Shown here in pieces: positions 1-8,169 of a stretch of 64,000 nucleotides of DNA. Below the pieces are notes generated by a model, which made no database searches, was not told the DNA's origin, and saw only the letters and a list, made by a program, of their open reading frames with translations. Position 1 is the first letter of the stretch. Every line of letters begins with the position of its first letter. Source of the stretch: JBBRHQ01 sp963738305 (GTDB lineage: Bacteria > Actinomycetota > Thermoleophilia > Solirubrobacterales > 70-9); NCBI GenBank assembly GCA_963738305.1, contig CAVTVU010000005.1, positions 124,001 through 188,000 on the forward strand, given 5' to 3'. The position numbers were made by a program, and so were the translations under genes.

Positions 1-201
1 AAGGACGATCTGCTCGGTGAAGTTCTTCGAGCCGATCGTCAGCGTGACGTTGCCATTGGATGGGTTGGAGGTGATGGTGGGGCCGCTGCCGCTGGAGCTG
101 GTGGTGCCGTTGTCGCTGCTCCCGCAGGCCGACAGCCCGAGGACGAGGGCGAGCACCGCGATGGCGGCGATCGGGGCGCGGGTACGCGCGCTGAGATTCA
201 T
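1..201 (-). CDS. Glycine-betaine-type ABC transporter substrate-binding lipoprotein (N-terminal part, cut by window edge)
   Basis: The first 67 residues are present; the rest lies outside the window. A hydrophobic signal ends in a lipobox, Leu-Ser-Ala-Cys, with the lipid-bearing cysteine at residue 26, followed by a Ser/Gly/Thr linker. The mature part opens with LTIGSKNFTEQIVL, the hallmark start of the OpuAC/ProX-type quaternary-amine binding proteins. An AAGGAGGAG ribosome site precedes the ATG. It is the last gene of the transporter operon, after the second permease. It should capture glycine betaine, choline or a similar osmolyte outside the membrane; the ligand cannot be told from this fragment. 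Confidence 0.85.
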   Translation of the reverse strand, partial: MNLSARTRAPIAAIAVLALVLGLSACGSSDNGTTSSSGSGPTITSNPSNGNVTLTIGSKNFTEQIVL

Positions 202-243
202 GGGCGAGACTCCTCCTTGGTGGGGTGCGATTGTTGAAGCCTT

Positions 244-975
244 TCATTCCCGTCCGAGGCGAAGGCCCGGAGAGGTCATCAGCCACTGGATCCCGGCCAG
301 GGTCAGTTCGAGAACAAGTGCCATCAGCGCCACGAGGATCGCCCCGGCCAGCACCCCTTCGTCGCCGTAGACGTTGCGGGAGATGATGAAGTCGCCCAGC
401 GTGACCACGCCGACCAGCGGGGCGATCGTCGCGGTGGCGACGATGTTGATCGTCGCCGTCCGCACGCCGCTCATGATCGTCGGCACCGCAAGCGGCAGCT
501 CTACCCTGCGGATCACCCCTCCGCCAGACATCCCCATCCCGCGCGCCGCCTCGACCGCGTCGCGGTTCACCTGGCTGACGCCGACATAGGTGTTGGTGAG
601 GATCGGGGGTATGCCCAGGACCGCGAGCGCCAGAGTCAGGTTGCCGAGGCCGACCCCGATCGCGGCGGCCACGAAGGCGATCAGCGCGAGCTCGGGGATC
701 GCCCTCCCCGCATTGCCGATCGCCAGCGCCAGGCCCTCGCCGGCGCCCCTGTGGCCCAGGTAGACGCCGATCGGGAAGGCGATCACGAATGAGACGCCCA
801 GCGCCAGCAGGGTGACCTTGAGCTGCTCGGCGGCCAGTTTGCCGACCTGGTGGAGCCCGCCGACGGTGGCCAGTCCGCCCCCGGTCTTGGCCGGTTGCTG
901 GTGGAAGATGAAGTCGAAGGCGTCGCCGAACAGTCCGAGCACCGAGAGGGGCACGTGGGGGTCGATCGCGCTCAT
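244..975 (-). CDS. Quaternary-amine ABC transporter permease (OpuCB/ProW type)
   Basis: This 243-residue inner-membrane permease of the BPD_transp_1 family carries five to six hydrophobic segments and the EAA loop (EAARGMGMSGGGVIRRVELP) that docks on the ATPase. I chose the ATG at 975 because it overlaps the stop of the upstream permease as ATGA; the longer open frame upstream is a shadow. It pairs with the preceding permease as the second membrane subunit. Together with the ATPase and lipoprotein it should import an osmoprotectant such as glycine betaine. The exact substrate is inferred from family only. Confidence 0.88.
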   Translation of the reverse strand: MSAIDPHVPLSVLGLFGDAFDFIFHQQPAKTGGGLATVGGLHQVGKLAAEQLKVTLLALGVSFVIAFPIGVYLGHRGAGEGLALAIGNAGRAIPELALIAFVAAAIGVGLGNLTLALAVLGIPPILTNTYVGVSQVNRDAVEAARGMGMSGGGVIRRVELPLAVPTIMSGVRTATINIVATATIAPLVGVVTLGDFIISRNVYGDEGVLAGAILVALMALVLELTLAGIQWLMTSPGLRLGRE

Positions 976-1685
976 CCGCTCGCCACCCGCCGCCAGGGCG
1001 TCAGTCGCCGCTGGATCCCGACCAGGGCGAGGTCGAAGGCCAGAGCGAGGAGGATCGCGAGACTCCCGGCGATCACGATCCCCGTCTTGAAGGTCAGGTT
1101 CCCCGCGGTGTAGATCTCGGTGCCGAGGCCACCTCCGTTGACGAACACCGCAAGGGTTGCCAGGGCCACCGTGCTGACCGTTGCGATCCGCAGCCCGGCG
1201 ACGATCTCCGGCATCGCCAGCGGGATCTCGACCCGCCACAGCAGCTGGCGGTCGGTCAGCCCCATTCCTCGGCCCGCCTCCGTGATGTCGGCCGGCACGT
1301 TGTCGAGGCCGGTGGTGACATTGCGATAGATGATCTGCAGGGTGAACGCGGTCAGCGCGATGATCGCCGTGGTCCGGCCGCGTCCGGTGATCGGCAGCAG
1401 CAGGAAGAAGAAGGCGATGCTCGGGATCGTGTAGAGGATCCCGGTGGCGCCGAGGAAGGTCGGCCTCAGCCAGCGGCGGCGGTGGGACAGTAGGGCGAGC
1501 CCGAAGGCGATCGCGAAGCCGGCGCAGACCGAGGCCAGGACGAGAATGACGTGCTGGATCGCCGGGTCGACGTAGCGGTTGAAGTTGTCGACCGCCCAGC
1601 CCGGGCAGAAGAGGTCGTTGCGCTGGATGCAGTCCGGATTGCTGCGGTTGTGCAGGATGACGTCGGCGAGCGGGGCGCTAGTCAT
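972..1685 (-). CDS. Quaternary-amine ABC transporter permease (first membrane subunit)
   Basis: This 237-residue membrane permease of the same family as its downstream neighbour has an EAA loop reading EAGRGMGLTDRQLLWRVEIP. An N-terminal stretch with two cysteines (residues about 18-27, SNPDCIQRNDLFCPGW) precedes the first membrane segment; this is common in OpuCB/OpuCD-like permeases of actinobacteria. The ATG at 1685 overlaps the end of the ATPase gene by 8 bases and its stop overlaps the next ATG by 4 bases, so translation of the operon is coupled. Confidence 0.88.
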   Translation of the reverse strand: MTSAPLADVILHNRSNPDCIQRNDLFCPGWAVDNFNRYVDPAIQHVILVLASVCAGFAIAFGLALLSHRRRWLRPTFLGATGILYTIPSIAFFFLLLPITGRGRTTAIIALTAFTLQIIYRNVTTGLDNVPADITEAGRGMGLTDRQLLWRVEIPLAMPEIVAGLRIATVSTVALATLAVFVNGGGLGTEIYTAGNLTFKTGIVIAGSLAILLALAFDLALVGIQRRLTPWRRVASG

Positions 1686-2871
1686 GGACCCGCTCCGCGG
1701 CGCCGCGCTCCTCGGTCTCGGCTGCCGGCGAGGCCAGGAACTCGGAGATGATCTCAACCGAGAGAACGCCGGCGATCCGCCCCGAGGCGTCGGTCACCGG
1801 CGCGTACTGGGCCCCGACCTGGAGCAGGTCGGAGAGGGCGTCGCGAAGGACATCGTCGCGGTCCAGCACCACCCCCAGCGGCGAGTCGGGATTCTCCGGG
1901 ACGAACTGCTCCGCGAGGTCGCGCTCCGACAGCCAGCCAATGGGGTGGCGGTCGGAGTCGATCAGGAGGGGGTAGGGCACCTCGGCTTGCTCCAGCTTCG
2001 CCGTGACCTCCGAGGTCGGCTGGCCGACGTAGGCGAGCGGCGCCTCCCACAGCTCCACGTCGCCGACCCGCATCAGCGCCAGGCGCTTCAGCGCCCGGTC
2101 GGACCCGACGAAGTCCTCGACGAACCCGTCGGCGGGCGCCATCAGCAGCTCGGCGGGAGTCGCGTACTGGGCGACGCGCCCGCCCTCCCGCATCACCGCG
2201 ATCCGATCGCCCATCTTGATCGCCTCGTCGATGTCGTGGGTCACGAACAGGACCGTCTTGCGGATCTCGGCCTGGAGTCGCAGGAACTCGTTCTGCAGGC
2301 GCTCGCGGTTGATCGGATCGATCGCCCCGAAGGGCTCGTCCATCAGCATCACAAGCGGGTCGCCGGCCAGCGCCCGCGCCACCCCGACCCGCTGCTGCTG
2401 GCCGCCGGAGAGCTGGGCGGGATAGCGGCCCGCGACCTCGGCCTCGAGCCCAATCAGCTCGAGCAGCTCGGAGACGCGCGCCTCGGTGCGATCCCGGTCC
2501 CAGCCAAGCAGGTGCGGGACGGTGGCGATGTTCTGGGCGATCGTGCGATGGGGGAACAGCCCGATCTGCTGGATCACGTAGCCCATCTCGCGCCGCAGCG
2601 CGGCCGGGTTGCGCTCGCGGATCGAGCGCTCGCCGAGATAGATGTCCCCCTCGCTCATCTCCACGGTGCGGTTGGCCATCCGCATCGCTGTGGTCTTGCC
2701 GCACCCCGACGGCCCGACCAGGACGCAGATCTCGCCCGCCGGGACCTCGATCGTCAGGTCGTCGACGGCCGGCTGCTGGGTGTCCCCGTAACGCTTGCTG
2801 ACGTGGTCGTAGCGGACGGCCGAGACCTCGTCATGCTCCGGTGCTCGCGGGCTGGGCACGTCGTCGGGCAC
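1678..2871 (-). CDS. opuCA: Quaternary-amine ABC transporter ATP-binding protein with C-terminal CBS domains
   Basis: This 397-residue ATPase has Walker A GPSGCGKTT (residues 53-61), ABC signature LSGGQQQRVGVARAL, Walker B LMDEPFGAIDP and the switch histidine in FVTHDIDEA. After about residue 260 come two CBS-type segments. In OpuA/OpuCA relatives such domains sense ionic strength and gate transport, so osmotic gating is likely here too (inference). It is the first gene of the four-gene operon. It could also serve choline or carnitine, since family members differ mainly in the binding protein. Confidence 0.9.
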   Translation of the reverse strand: MPDDVPSPRAPEHDEVSAVRYDHVSKRYGDTQQPAVDDLTIEVPAGEICVLVGPSGCGKTTAMRMANRTVEMSEGDIYLGERSIRERNPAALRREMGYVIQQIGLFPHRTIAQNIATVPHLLGWDRDRTEARVSELLELIGLEAEVAGRYPAQLSGGQQQRVGVARALAGDPLVMLMDEPFGAIDPINRERLQNEFLRLQAEIRKTVLFVTHDIDEAIKMGDRIAVMREGGRVAQYATPAELLMAPADGFVEDFVGSDRALKRLALMRVGDVELWEAPLAYVGQPTSEVTAKLEQAEVPYPLLIDSDRHPIGWLSERDLAEQFVPENPDSPLGVVLDRDDVLRDALSDLLQVGAQYAPVTDASGRIAGVLSVEIISEFLASPAAETEERGAAERVHD

Positions 2872-2922
2872 GCGCCCCCGATGCTACCCGCCGCCGTTGG
2901 CCGGAAACCGGGCGGCCCGATG

Positions 2923-2928
2923 TACATT
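2923..2928 (+). promoter_or_regulatory. Probable -10 box of the NUDIX gene (leaderless)
   Basis: TACATT lies 10 bases before the ATG at 2939, with no ribosome site between them. That spacing places the transcript start at or next to the start codon. Confidence 0.45.
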
Positions 2929-2938
2929 CTCTGGCCCG

Positions 2939-3367
2939 ATGGCCAGGACCGATCTCCAGCCGGGCGAGCGCGCCGAGGTGCTGGCCGCCGGCGGCGTCGT
3001 CGTCCGCGACGACGGCCCCGTGTCACGGATCGTCGTCATCCACCGGCCCAAGTACGGAGATTGGACCCTGCCGAAGGGCAAGCTCGACCCCGGTGAGGGG
3101 TTCGAGCAGGCGGCGTTGCGCGAAGTCGAGGAAGAGACCGGCCTGCGCTGCGAGCTGGGCCCGGAGCTGGGGTCGGTCTCCTACAGCGACCGCAGGGGGC
3201 GGTCGAAGCTGGTGCGCTACTGGCTGATGCGGCCGCTCGGCGGCGAGTTCGAGCCCAACGACGAGGTCGACGAGCTGCGCTGGCTGGACCGCCGGGACGC
3301 CGGCGAGCTGCTCACCTACGACCACGACGTCGAGCTGGTCGCCGCGGCGCTCGAGCGGCGCGACTGA
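2939..3367 (+). CDS. NUDIX hydrolase (MutT-like)
   Basis: This 142-residue protein carries a complete NUDIX box (GKLDPGEGFEQAALREVEEETGL), whose glutamates bind the metal for cleavage of nucleoside diphosphate-X compounds. The ATG at 2939 was chosen because a -10-like TACATT sits 10 bases upstream; the frame is open further up but shows no family similarity. The WTLPKGKLDPGE context resembles the Ap4A- or (d)NTP-cleaving MutT group. Its 3' end overlaps the convergent permease gene by 52 bases. The substrate is not predictable. Confidence 0.88.
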   Translation: MARTDLQPGERAEVLAAGGVVVRDDGPVSRIVVIHRPKYGDWTLPKGKLDPGEGFEQAALREVEEETGLRCELGPELGSVSYSDRRGRSKLVRYWLMRPLGGEFEPNDEVDELRWLDRRDAGELLTYDHDVELVAAALERRD

Positions 3368-4566
3368 TACTCCTCGAGACAGTCCTGCGAGCAGAAGTGG
3401 ACGGTGCGGCCACCGAACACTCCGCGGACCGCATTCTCCCGGTCCACCTTCATCCCGCAGACCGGATCCGTGACGCCGCGCCTGGCCGTCAGCCAGAAGA
3501 GGGCCACGAAGACGAGCAGGCCGAGCAGGTTGAGCACCAGCTTGTAGTCGAGCTGCACCGAGCCGAACACGTCCTCGCGGGACGGCCTTGGCCCGGTCGG
3601 GATCAGGCCGGCCGCGCTGAACAGCCCATCCACCACCAGGGCCGCGATCACCATCGTCACGAACATCAGTGCGGTGATCCTCAGCGTGAAGGAGGTTCCG
3701 TAGTACTTGCGGTAGGCGAGGATGATCGGGATCACGATCAGGTCGGCGAAGATGAACGCCATCACCCCGGCGAAGGAGATGCCGCCGGACCACAGGACAG
3801 CCGCCAGGGGGATGTTGCCGACCGAGCAGACGAAGCTGAGCACCGCGATCAGCGGGCCGACCAGGACGTTCTCGATGGCGGTCAGGATCGGGGGCGCGTT
3901 CTCGATGAACAGCCCGTTGAAGAAGTCGTCCCCGAGCAGGCCGATGAAGCCGGCCAGCAGGAAGCCGATCGAGATCTCCTTCCAGAGCATCTGCCAGTCG
4001 CCGCGGAAGTTGTGGGCGACGTCCGACCAGGCCGTCGCCGAGCGCAGCCGCTCCCGCAGCGGTAGCCGGGTCGCCGCGCTGTGATGCTGGTGACCGCTGT
4101 CGGCCTGCTGGGCGTGCCGCCTGGCCCGGTCCTCCAGCCGTGGTGAGACGAAGACCCGCAGCAGGACCGCCATCAGGACGATCATCAGCACTCCGCCCAC
4201 GTACTCGGCGAGGGTGAACTGCCAGCCGATCAGCACCCAGAGCACCAGCCCCAGCTCCCAGACGAGGTTGGTCGAGGCGAACTGGAAGCTCAGCGCCGTG
4301 ACCGCCGAGGCTCCCTTCTGGAAGAGCGACTTGGCGATCGCGATCGCCGCGTAGGAGCACGACGAGCTGGCGGCACCGAGACCGGTGGCCAGGGCGATCG
4401 TCTTCGGCCCCTCACCGGATAGCGAGCGCTCGATCCGCTCTCGCGGGACCCAGGCCTGGACGATCGCGGAGATGGCAAAGCCGAGGACGAGCGCCCACCA
4501 GACCTCATACGCCATCAGCAGGGCCTGCTTGAACCCCTCGAGGATCGTGCTCAAGACGTCGCCCAT
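3316..4566 (-). CDS. Predicted permease (ArsP/YraQ, DUF318 family) fused to a C-terminal YHS domain
   Basis: This 416-residue membrane protein has about eight hydrophobic segments. The first block holds GAASSSCSYAAIAIAKSLF and the second FVCSVGNIPLAAVLWSGG, two Cys-containing membrane motifs typical of the ArsP/YraQ permeases. A charged His-rich linker (residues about 150-175, with HAQQ and HQHH) separates the halves. After the last membrane segment comes a YHS domain (DPVCGMKVDRENA ... VHFCSQDCLEEY, about residues 366-401), a small metal-binding module known from heavy-metal ATPases. ArsP exports trivalent organoarsenicals, so metal or metalloid export is a fair guess. The last 15 residues run into the convergent NUDIX gene and may be an artefact of an indel. 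Confidence 0.82.
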   Translation of the reverse strand: MGDVLSTILEGFKQALLMAYEVWWALVLGFAISAIVQAWVPRERIERSLSGEGPKTIALATGLGAASSSCSYAAIAIAKSLFQKGASAVTALSFQFASTNLVWELGLVLWVLIGWQFTLAEYVGGVLMIVLMAVLLRVFVSPRLEDRARRHAQQADSGHQHHSAATRLPLRERLRSATAWSDVAHNFRGDWQMLWKEISIGFLLAGFIGLLGDDFFNGLFIENAPPILTAIENVLVGPLIAVLSFVCSVGNIPLAAVLWSGGISFAGVMAFIFADLIVIPIILAYRKYYGTSFTLRITALMFVTMVIAALVVDGLFSAAGLIPTGPRPSREDVFGSVQLDYKLVLNLLGLLVFVALFWLTARRGVTDPVCGMKVDRENAVRGVFGGRTVHFCSQDCLEEYQSRRSSAAATSSTSWS

Positions 4567-4569
4567 CGG

Positions 4570-5814
4570 CTAGGCGATCCCGAGCCCTGCGGCCCGCTCC
4601 CGCGCACGGTCCAGGACCTCGGCGGAGCCAGGGACGACGCCGCCTCGCATCAGCGGCCGCCCGGCGACCACGGTGGTTTCGACGATCGAGCCGGAGGCGG
4701 CGTAGACGAGGCCGGCGTGCAGGTCGCCGAGGCCCAGCTCGTAGGAGTCGCGGCGGAGAAGCAGGAAGTCGGCCGGCTCGCCGACCGCCAGCCGCCCGGC
4801 GCCCAGCAGCTCCGCGCGCGCGCCGGTGGCGATCGCCCATGCCTCCGCCGCCTCCAGGACCGCGGGGTCGGCGGCGGTGTGCTTCTGGACCAGAGCCAGT
4901 GCCTTCAGGTCGGAGAGGAGGTCGAGCGAGTTGTTGGAGCCCGCACCATCGGTGCCCAGGCCGATCGCGAGGCCACGGCGCTGTGCCTCGGGCAGGGGGA
5001 AGACGCCGCCGACGGCGAGCTTCATGTTGGCCACCGGGTTGGTGACCACGGTCGCCCCGCGCTCGGCGATCAACTCCAGCTCCGAGCGGTCGAGCCAGAC
5101 GCCATGGGCGAGCAGAGTTCGCGGGCCGAGCATGCCGAGCCGGTCGAGGTAGTGGGCCGGCCGCACGCCGTGCTCGGCGACGCAGCGCTCGACCTCCTCC
5201 TGCGTCTCGGAGAGATGGATCTGGACGGGTACGCCGTGCTCGCCGGCGACCTCGCCGATCCAGCGCAGCGACTCTCCGGAGACCGTGTAGATCGCGTGTG
5301 GCGCCAGCGAGGGCCGCACCCGCTCGTCGAGCCCGGTGAGGTGATCGAGGCTCTCCAGCGCGGCGGCGCGCAGCGAGCCGGAGTCGCCGTTGGCGTCGAG
5401 CAGCGGCGCCCCGATCGTCGCCCGCAGGCCAGCGTCGCAGACCGCCCGGGCACTGGCCTCCGCCTGCCAGTACATGTCCCAGAAGCGCACCGTCCCCGTG
5501 CGGATCATCTCCACGCAGGCCAGACGCGTCCCCCAGTAGACATCCTCCGCGTCGAGCTTCGCCTCGACCGGCCAGATCCTCTCCTCGAGCCAGCGCATCA
5601 GCGGCAGGTCATCCCCGTAGCCGCGGAACAGGGTCATCGCTGCGTGGGTGTGCCCGTTCAGCATGGGCGCGACGAGCGGCGCGCCGGCGGCCTCGATCAC
5701 CTCGTCCCCGGGCTCCGGGGCCACCTCTGGCCCGATCGCCGTGATCCGGCCTTCCGCGCAGCGCAGGCCGACGGTCTCGCCGTCCAGCGTTGCGCCGTGC
5801 ACGCAGAGGCTCAA
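4570..5814 (-). CDS. Amidohydrolase: 5'-methylthioadenosine / S-adenosylhomocysteine deaminase-like
   Basis: This 414-residue metal-dependent amidohydrolase has the metal motif NGHTHAAMTLFRG near residue 60, HLSETQEEV (metal and substrate His/Glu), LLAHGVWLD, and GTDGAGSNNSLD with the catalytic Asp. This set is that of the MtaD/TRZ-ATZ group, which deaminates MTA and SAH to the inosine forms. The start is TTG at 5814, overlapping the stop of the phosphorylase gene (TTGA); a GTG four codons later is the alternative. Next to an MTA-phosphorylase-like gene, a joint role in methylthio salvage is likely. The permease gene follows after 3 bases. Confidence 0.85.
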   Translation of the reverse strand: MSLCVHGATLDGETVGLRCAEGRITAIGPEVAPEPGDEVIEAAGAPLVAPMLNGHTHAAMTLFRGYGDDLPLMRWLEERIWPVEAKLDAEDVYWGTRLACVEMIRTGTVRFWDMYWQAEASARAVCDAGLRATIGAPLLDANGDSGSLRAAALESLDHLTGLDERVRPSLAPHAIYTVSGESLRWIGEVAGEHGVPVQIHLSETQEEVERCVAEHGVRPAHYLDRLGMLGPRTLLAHGVWLDRSELELIAERGATVVTNPVANMKLAVGGVFPLPEAQRRGLAIGLGTDGAGSNNSLDLLSDLKALALVQKHTAADPAVLEAAEAWAIATGARAELLGAGRLAVGEPADFLLLRRDSYELGLGDLHAGLVYAASGSIVETTVVAGRPLMRGGVVPGSAEVLDRARERAAGLGIA

Positions 5815-6476
5815 GCCGCGGCCTCCGTGCCCAGCTCCGCGAGCAACGCCGGGACGAGCACCTCCAGCCGTGCCCGGTTGACCCTCTGTCCGGCTTCGAA
5901 CCCCTCGGCGCTGAGCGGGCCACCGACCCCGTTGGCGAGGTTGTCGACGGCGCAGATCGCCGCGTAGGGCAGGCCCAGCTCGCAGGCGACGATGCATTCC
6001 GAGGCGAGGGTCATCCCGACGACGTCGGCGTGGGGCGCGATCAGGCGGATCTCGGCCGGGGTCTCGAAGCGGGGCCCGATCGCCTGCCAGTAGGTGCCGC
6101 CGTCGCCGAGTGGCTCGCCGCCGGCGCTCCGCCGCCACGCCTCGAGCAGCCGCGAACGCCAGTCGGCGTCGAAGCCGGCGACCAGATGCCCGCGCTCGTC
6201 CTCGAAGGCCGAGCCGCCGAGGTGCAGGGCGACGAAGTCGTCGGGGCAGATGAAGCTGCCGACTCCGATCTCCTGCCGCAGCGATCCGACCGAGCAGACC
6301 GCCAGCAGCCTCTCGCAGCCGCGTTCGGCCAGCGAGCGGATGTTCGCGGCGTGGTCGATCCGCTGCGGCGGCAGGTAGTCGCCGCTGCCGTGGCGCTGCA
6401 GGACCACGACGCCGCCGGGCGCCCGGGTTACGGCTCCGAACATGGTGCTGCCGAGGATCAGGCCGAGGCGACTCAT
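5811..6476 (-). CDS. MTA / methylthioinosine phosphorylase family protein (PNP-UDP phosphorylase fold)
   Basis: This 221-residue protein has the family pattern VGMTLASECIVACELGLPYAAICAVDN, which forms the purine and ribose site, and GPRFETPAEIRLI. The usual glycine-rich start (GGSG or GGTG) reads LILGSTMFG here. It splits the N-glycosidic bond of 5'-methylthio-nucleosides with phosphate. The ATG at 6476 is chosen because sequence similarity starts there. It overlaps the deaminase gene by 4 bases. Deaminase plus phosphorylase matches the Pseudomonas-type route from MTA through methylthioinosine to hypoxanthine. Plain MTA phosphorylase or another nucleoside phosphorylase remains possible. Confidence 0.78.
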   Translation of the reverse strand: MSRLGLILGSTMFGAVTRAPGGVVVLQRHGSGDYLPPQRIDHAANIRSLAERGCERLLAVCSVGSLRQEIGVGSFICPDDFVALHLGGSAFEDERGHLVAGFDADWRSRLLEAWRRSAGGEPLGDGGTYWQAIGPRFETPAEIRLIAPHADVVGMTLASECIVACELGLPYAAICAVDNLANGVGGPLSAEGFEAGQRVNRARLEVLVPALLAELGTEAAA

Positions 6477-6492
6477 GGCCCCGATCCTACGG

Positions 6493-7851
6493 TCAGCCGG
6501 AGCTTCGCTTCGATCGCAGCGCCGCCGCCGCCTCGGCGTGATCGACGATCGGCTCGGGGTAGCAGAGCCCCCGGCGCTCCCCGGGACCGAGCGTCCACGG
6601 CTCGTGGACAGCGGCGCCGTCGATCGCATTCAGCTCCGGCACGTAGCGGCGCACGTAGTCCCCGTCGGGATCGAAGCGGTGGGCCTGCCGGATCGGGTTG
6701 AAGACCCGGTTGGGGCGTGTGTCGTTCCCTGTGCCCGCCACCCACTGCCAGTTGCCGGAGTTGTTGGCGATCTCGCCGTCGGCCAGGAGGTTCCAGAAGT
6801 GCCGGGCGCCCTCGCGCCAGTCGATGTAGAGGTCCTTGGTCAGGAACGAGGCAACGACCAGCCGAGCGCGGTTGTGCATGTAGCCCTCCCGGGCGAGCTG
6901 ACGCATGCCCGCATCGACGATCGGGTAGCCGGTCAGGCCCTCGCGCCAGGCTTCCAGCGCGCGCTCCGAGCGCGACCACCGGTCCCCGCGGGAGCGGTAG
7001 TTGCGGTGCGGGAGGGCGGGGAAGGCGGCCAGCACCTGGTGATGGAAGTCGCGCCAGCAGAGCTGCCTGGCGAAGGCACCGCCGCCGCGCTGTTCGCGGG
7101 ACCGCTGCACCAGCTCCCGCGGAGAGATGCAGCCGAAGCGCAGGAAGGCCGAGAGGCGTGAGGTCCGATCGCCGGCCAGGTCGTCGTGGCCGTCCTCGTA
7201 GCCGGACACCTGGTTGCGCAGGAAGAACCGCATCCGCCTTCGCCCCTCCTGCTCACCTCCCGCCAGGAGGTCGGGGGAGGGGGTGGCGGAGGCGAGCTTG
7301 CCCAGGCCCGGCAGCCGCCGGCCCCCGATTCCCGATGGGCTTGCGAGCCGCCTCGGCGCCGCGACCGCCGGCTCGGGCTCGACCGCTGACCAGGCCCGGT
7401 GATAGGGGCTGAACACGCGAAAGTGGTCGCCGCCGGCCGGCGAGAGCCGGCCCGGCGCAACCACGGTGACCCCCGGGTGGAGGTGCAGTGCGATGCGCTC
7501 CTCCTCGCACGCCCTCGCCAGCCGCTCCTCGCGGCGGCGAGCCAGGGCGCTGTAGTCGGCGCTGGTGTGGACCTCTGTCGCGCCGGCCTCGCGGGCCAGC
7601 CGCACGGCCTCGCGGACCGGGTCGCCGCGACGGACGAGCAGCGGGGCGCCGAGCCGGCGCAGCGACTCGCCCAGGTCGCGCAGCGAGTCGAGCATGAAGG
7701 CGAGGCGGTTGGGGCAGGCGAAGCCGCTGCGGAGGATCTGCTCGTCGAAGACGAACAGCGGAATCACGCGGTTGGCGCCAGCGGCCGCCCGCAGGGCGGG
7801 GTGGTCGTGGACCCGGAGATCGCGGTTGAAGAGCAGCAGCGAGACGGTCAA
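6493..7851 (-). CDS. phr: Deoxyribodipyrimidine photolyase (class I cryptochrome/photolyase family)
   Basis: This 452-residue flavoprotein repairs UV pyrimidine dimers with blue light. The N-terminal antenna-binding domain opens with LLLFNRDLRVHDHPAL. The C-terminal FAD domain shows FLRFGCISPREL, QLCWRDFHHQVLA, DAGMRQLAREGYMHNRARLVVASFLTKDL and NNSGNWQWVAGTGND, all diagnostic for photolyases. Length is typical. The start ATG lacks a strong ribosome site. It lies 16 bases upstream of the phosphorylase gene, so it may head that operon. Confidence 0.93.
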   Translation of the reverse strand: MTVSLLLFNRDLRVHDHPALRAAAGANRVIPLFVFDEQILRSGFACPNRLAFMLDSLRDLGESLRRLGAPLLVRRGDPVREAVRLAREAGATEVHTSADYSALARRREERLARACEEERIALHLHPGVTVVAPGRLSPAGGDHFRVFSPYHRAWSAVEPEPAVAAPRRLASPSGIGGRRLPGLGKLASATPSPDLLAGGEQEGRRRMRFFLRNQVSGYEDGHDDLAGDRTSRLSAFLRFGCISPRELVQRSREQRGGGAFARQLCWRDFHHQVLAAFPALPHRNYRSRGDRWSRSERALEAWREGLTGYPIVDAGMRQLAREGYMHNRARLVVASFLTKDLYIDWREGARHFWNLLADGEIANNSGNWQWVAGTGNDTRPNRVFNPIRQAHRFDPDGDYVRRYVPELNAIDGAAVHEPWTLGPGERRGLCYPEPIVDHAEAAAALRSKRSSG

Positions 7852-7894
7852 CGCCCCGACGCTACCCGGACCGCCCGTCCCCTATGCCCTCCGA

Positions 7895-8134
7895 CTAGTG
7901 CGTCTGCGGCACCCGCAGACGCGCGGGGGAGCGCCGGCCAAACCGCTCGAGCGCGGCCCGCAGGCCGAAGCCGCCGCTGCGGCGGCCCACGGCCAGGGTC
8001 AGCGCAGTCGCGACAACCACGGCAGGCGAGCTCAGGCCGGCGACGAGCGAGGCGGTCATGACGATCGCGGCGCCGATGCCGGAGAGCCGGTGGACGAGCT
8101 TCTCGGACGAGTTCTGTGGCCTATCGGTCTGCAT
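7895..8134 (-). CDS. Small membrane protein of unknown function
   Basis: This 79-residue open frame has a polar N-terminus, two hydrophobic segments (about residues 20-35 and 37-50) and an Arg-rich C-terminus. No family is recognised. Codon use (third-position G/C) fits a real gene. It sits between the photolyase and the HD-domain gene on the same strand, with no clear ribosome site. Confidence 0.45.
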   Translation of the reverse strand: MQTDRPQNSSEKLVHRLSGIGAAIVMTASLVAGLSSPAVVVATALTLAVGRRSGGFGLRAALERFGRRSPARLRVPQTH

Positions 8135-8169
8135 GGGGCGACCGTAGGCACGCGCGGGATGCAGGAGGT

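Noticed and set aside
1579..3096. 505-codon open frame on the plus strand opposite the betaine transporter ATPase
   Set aside because: It is the antisense of the ATPase gene, has Arg/Gly/Asp-rich low-complexity translation and no family motif; long antisense frames are expected at 70% G+C.
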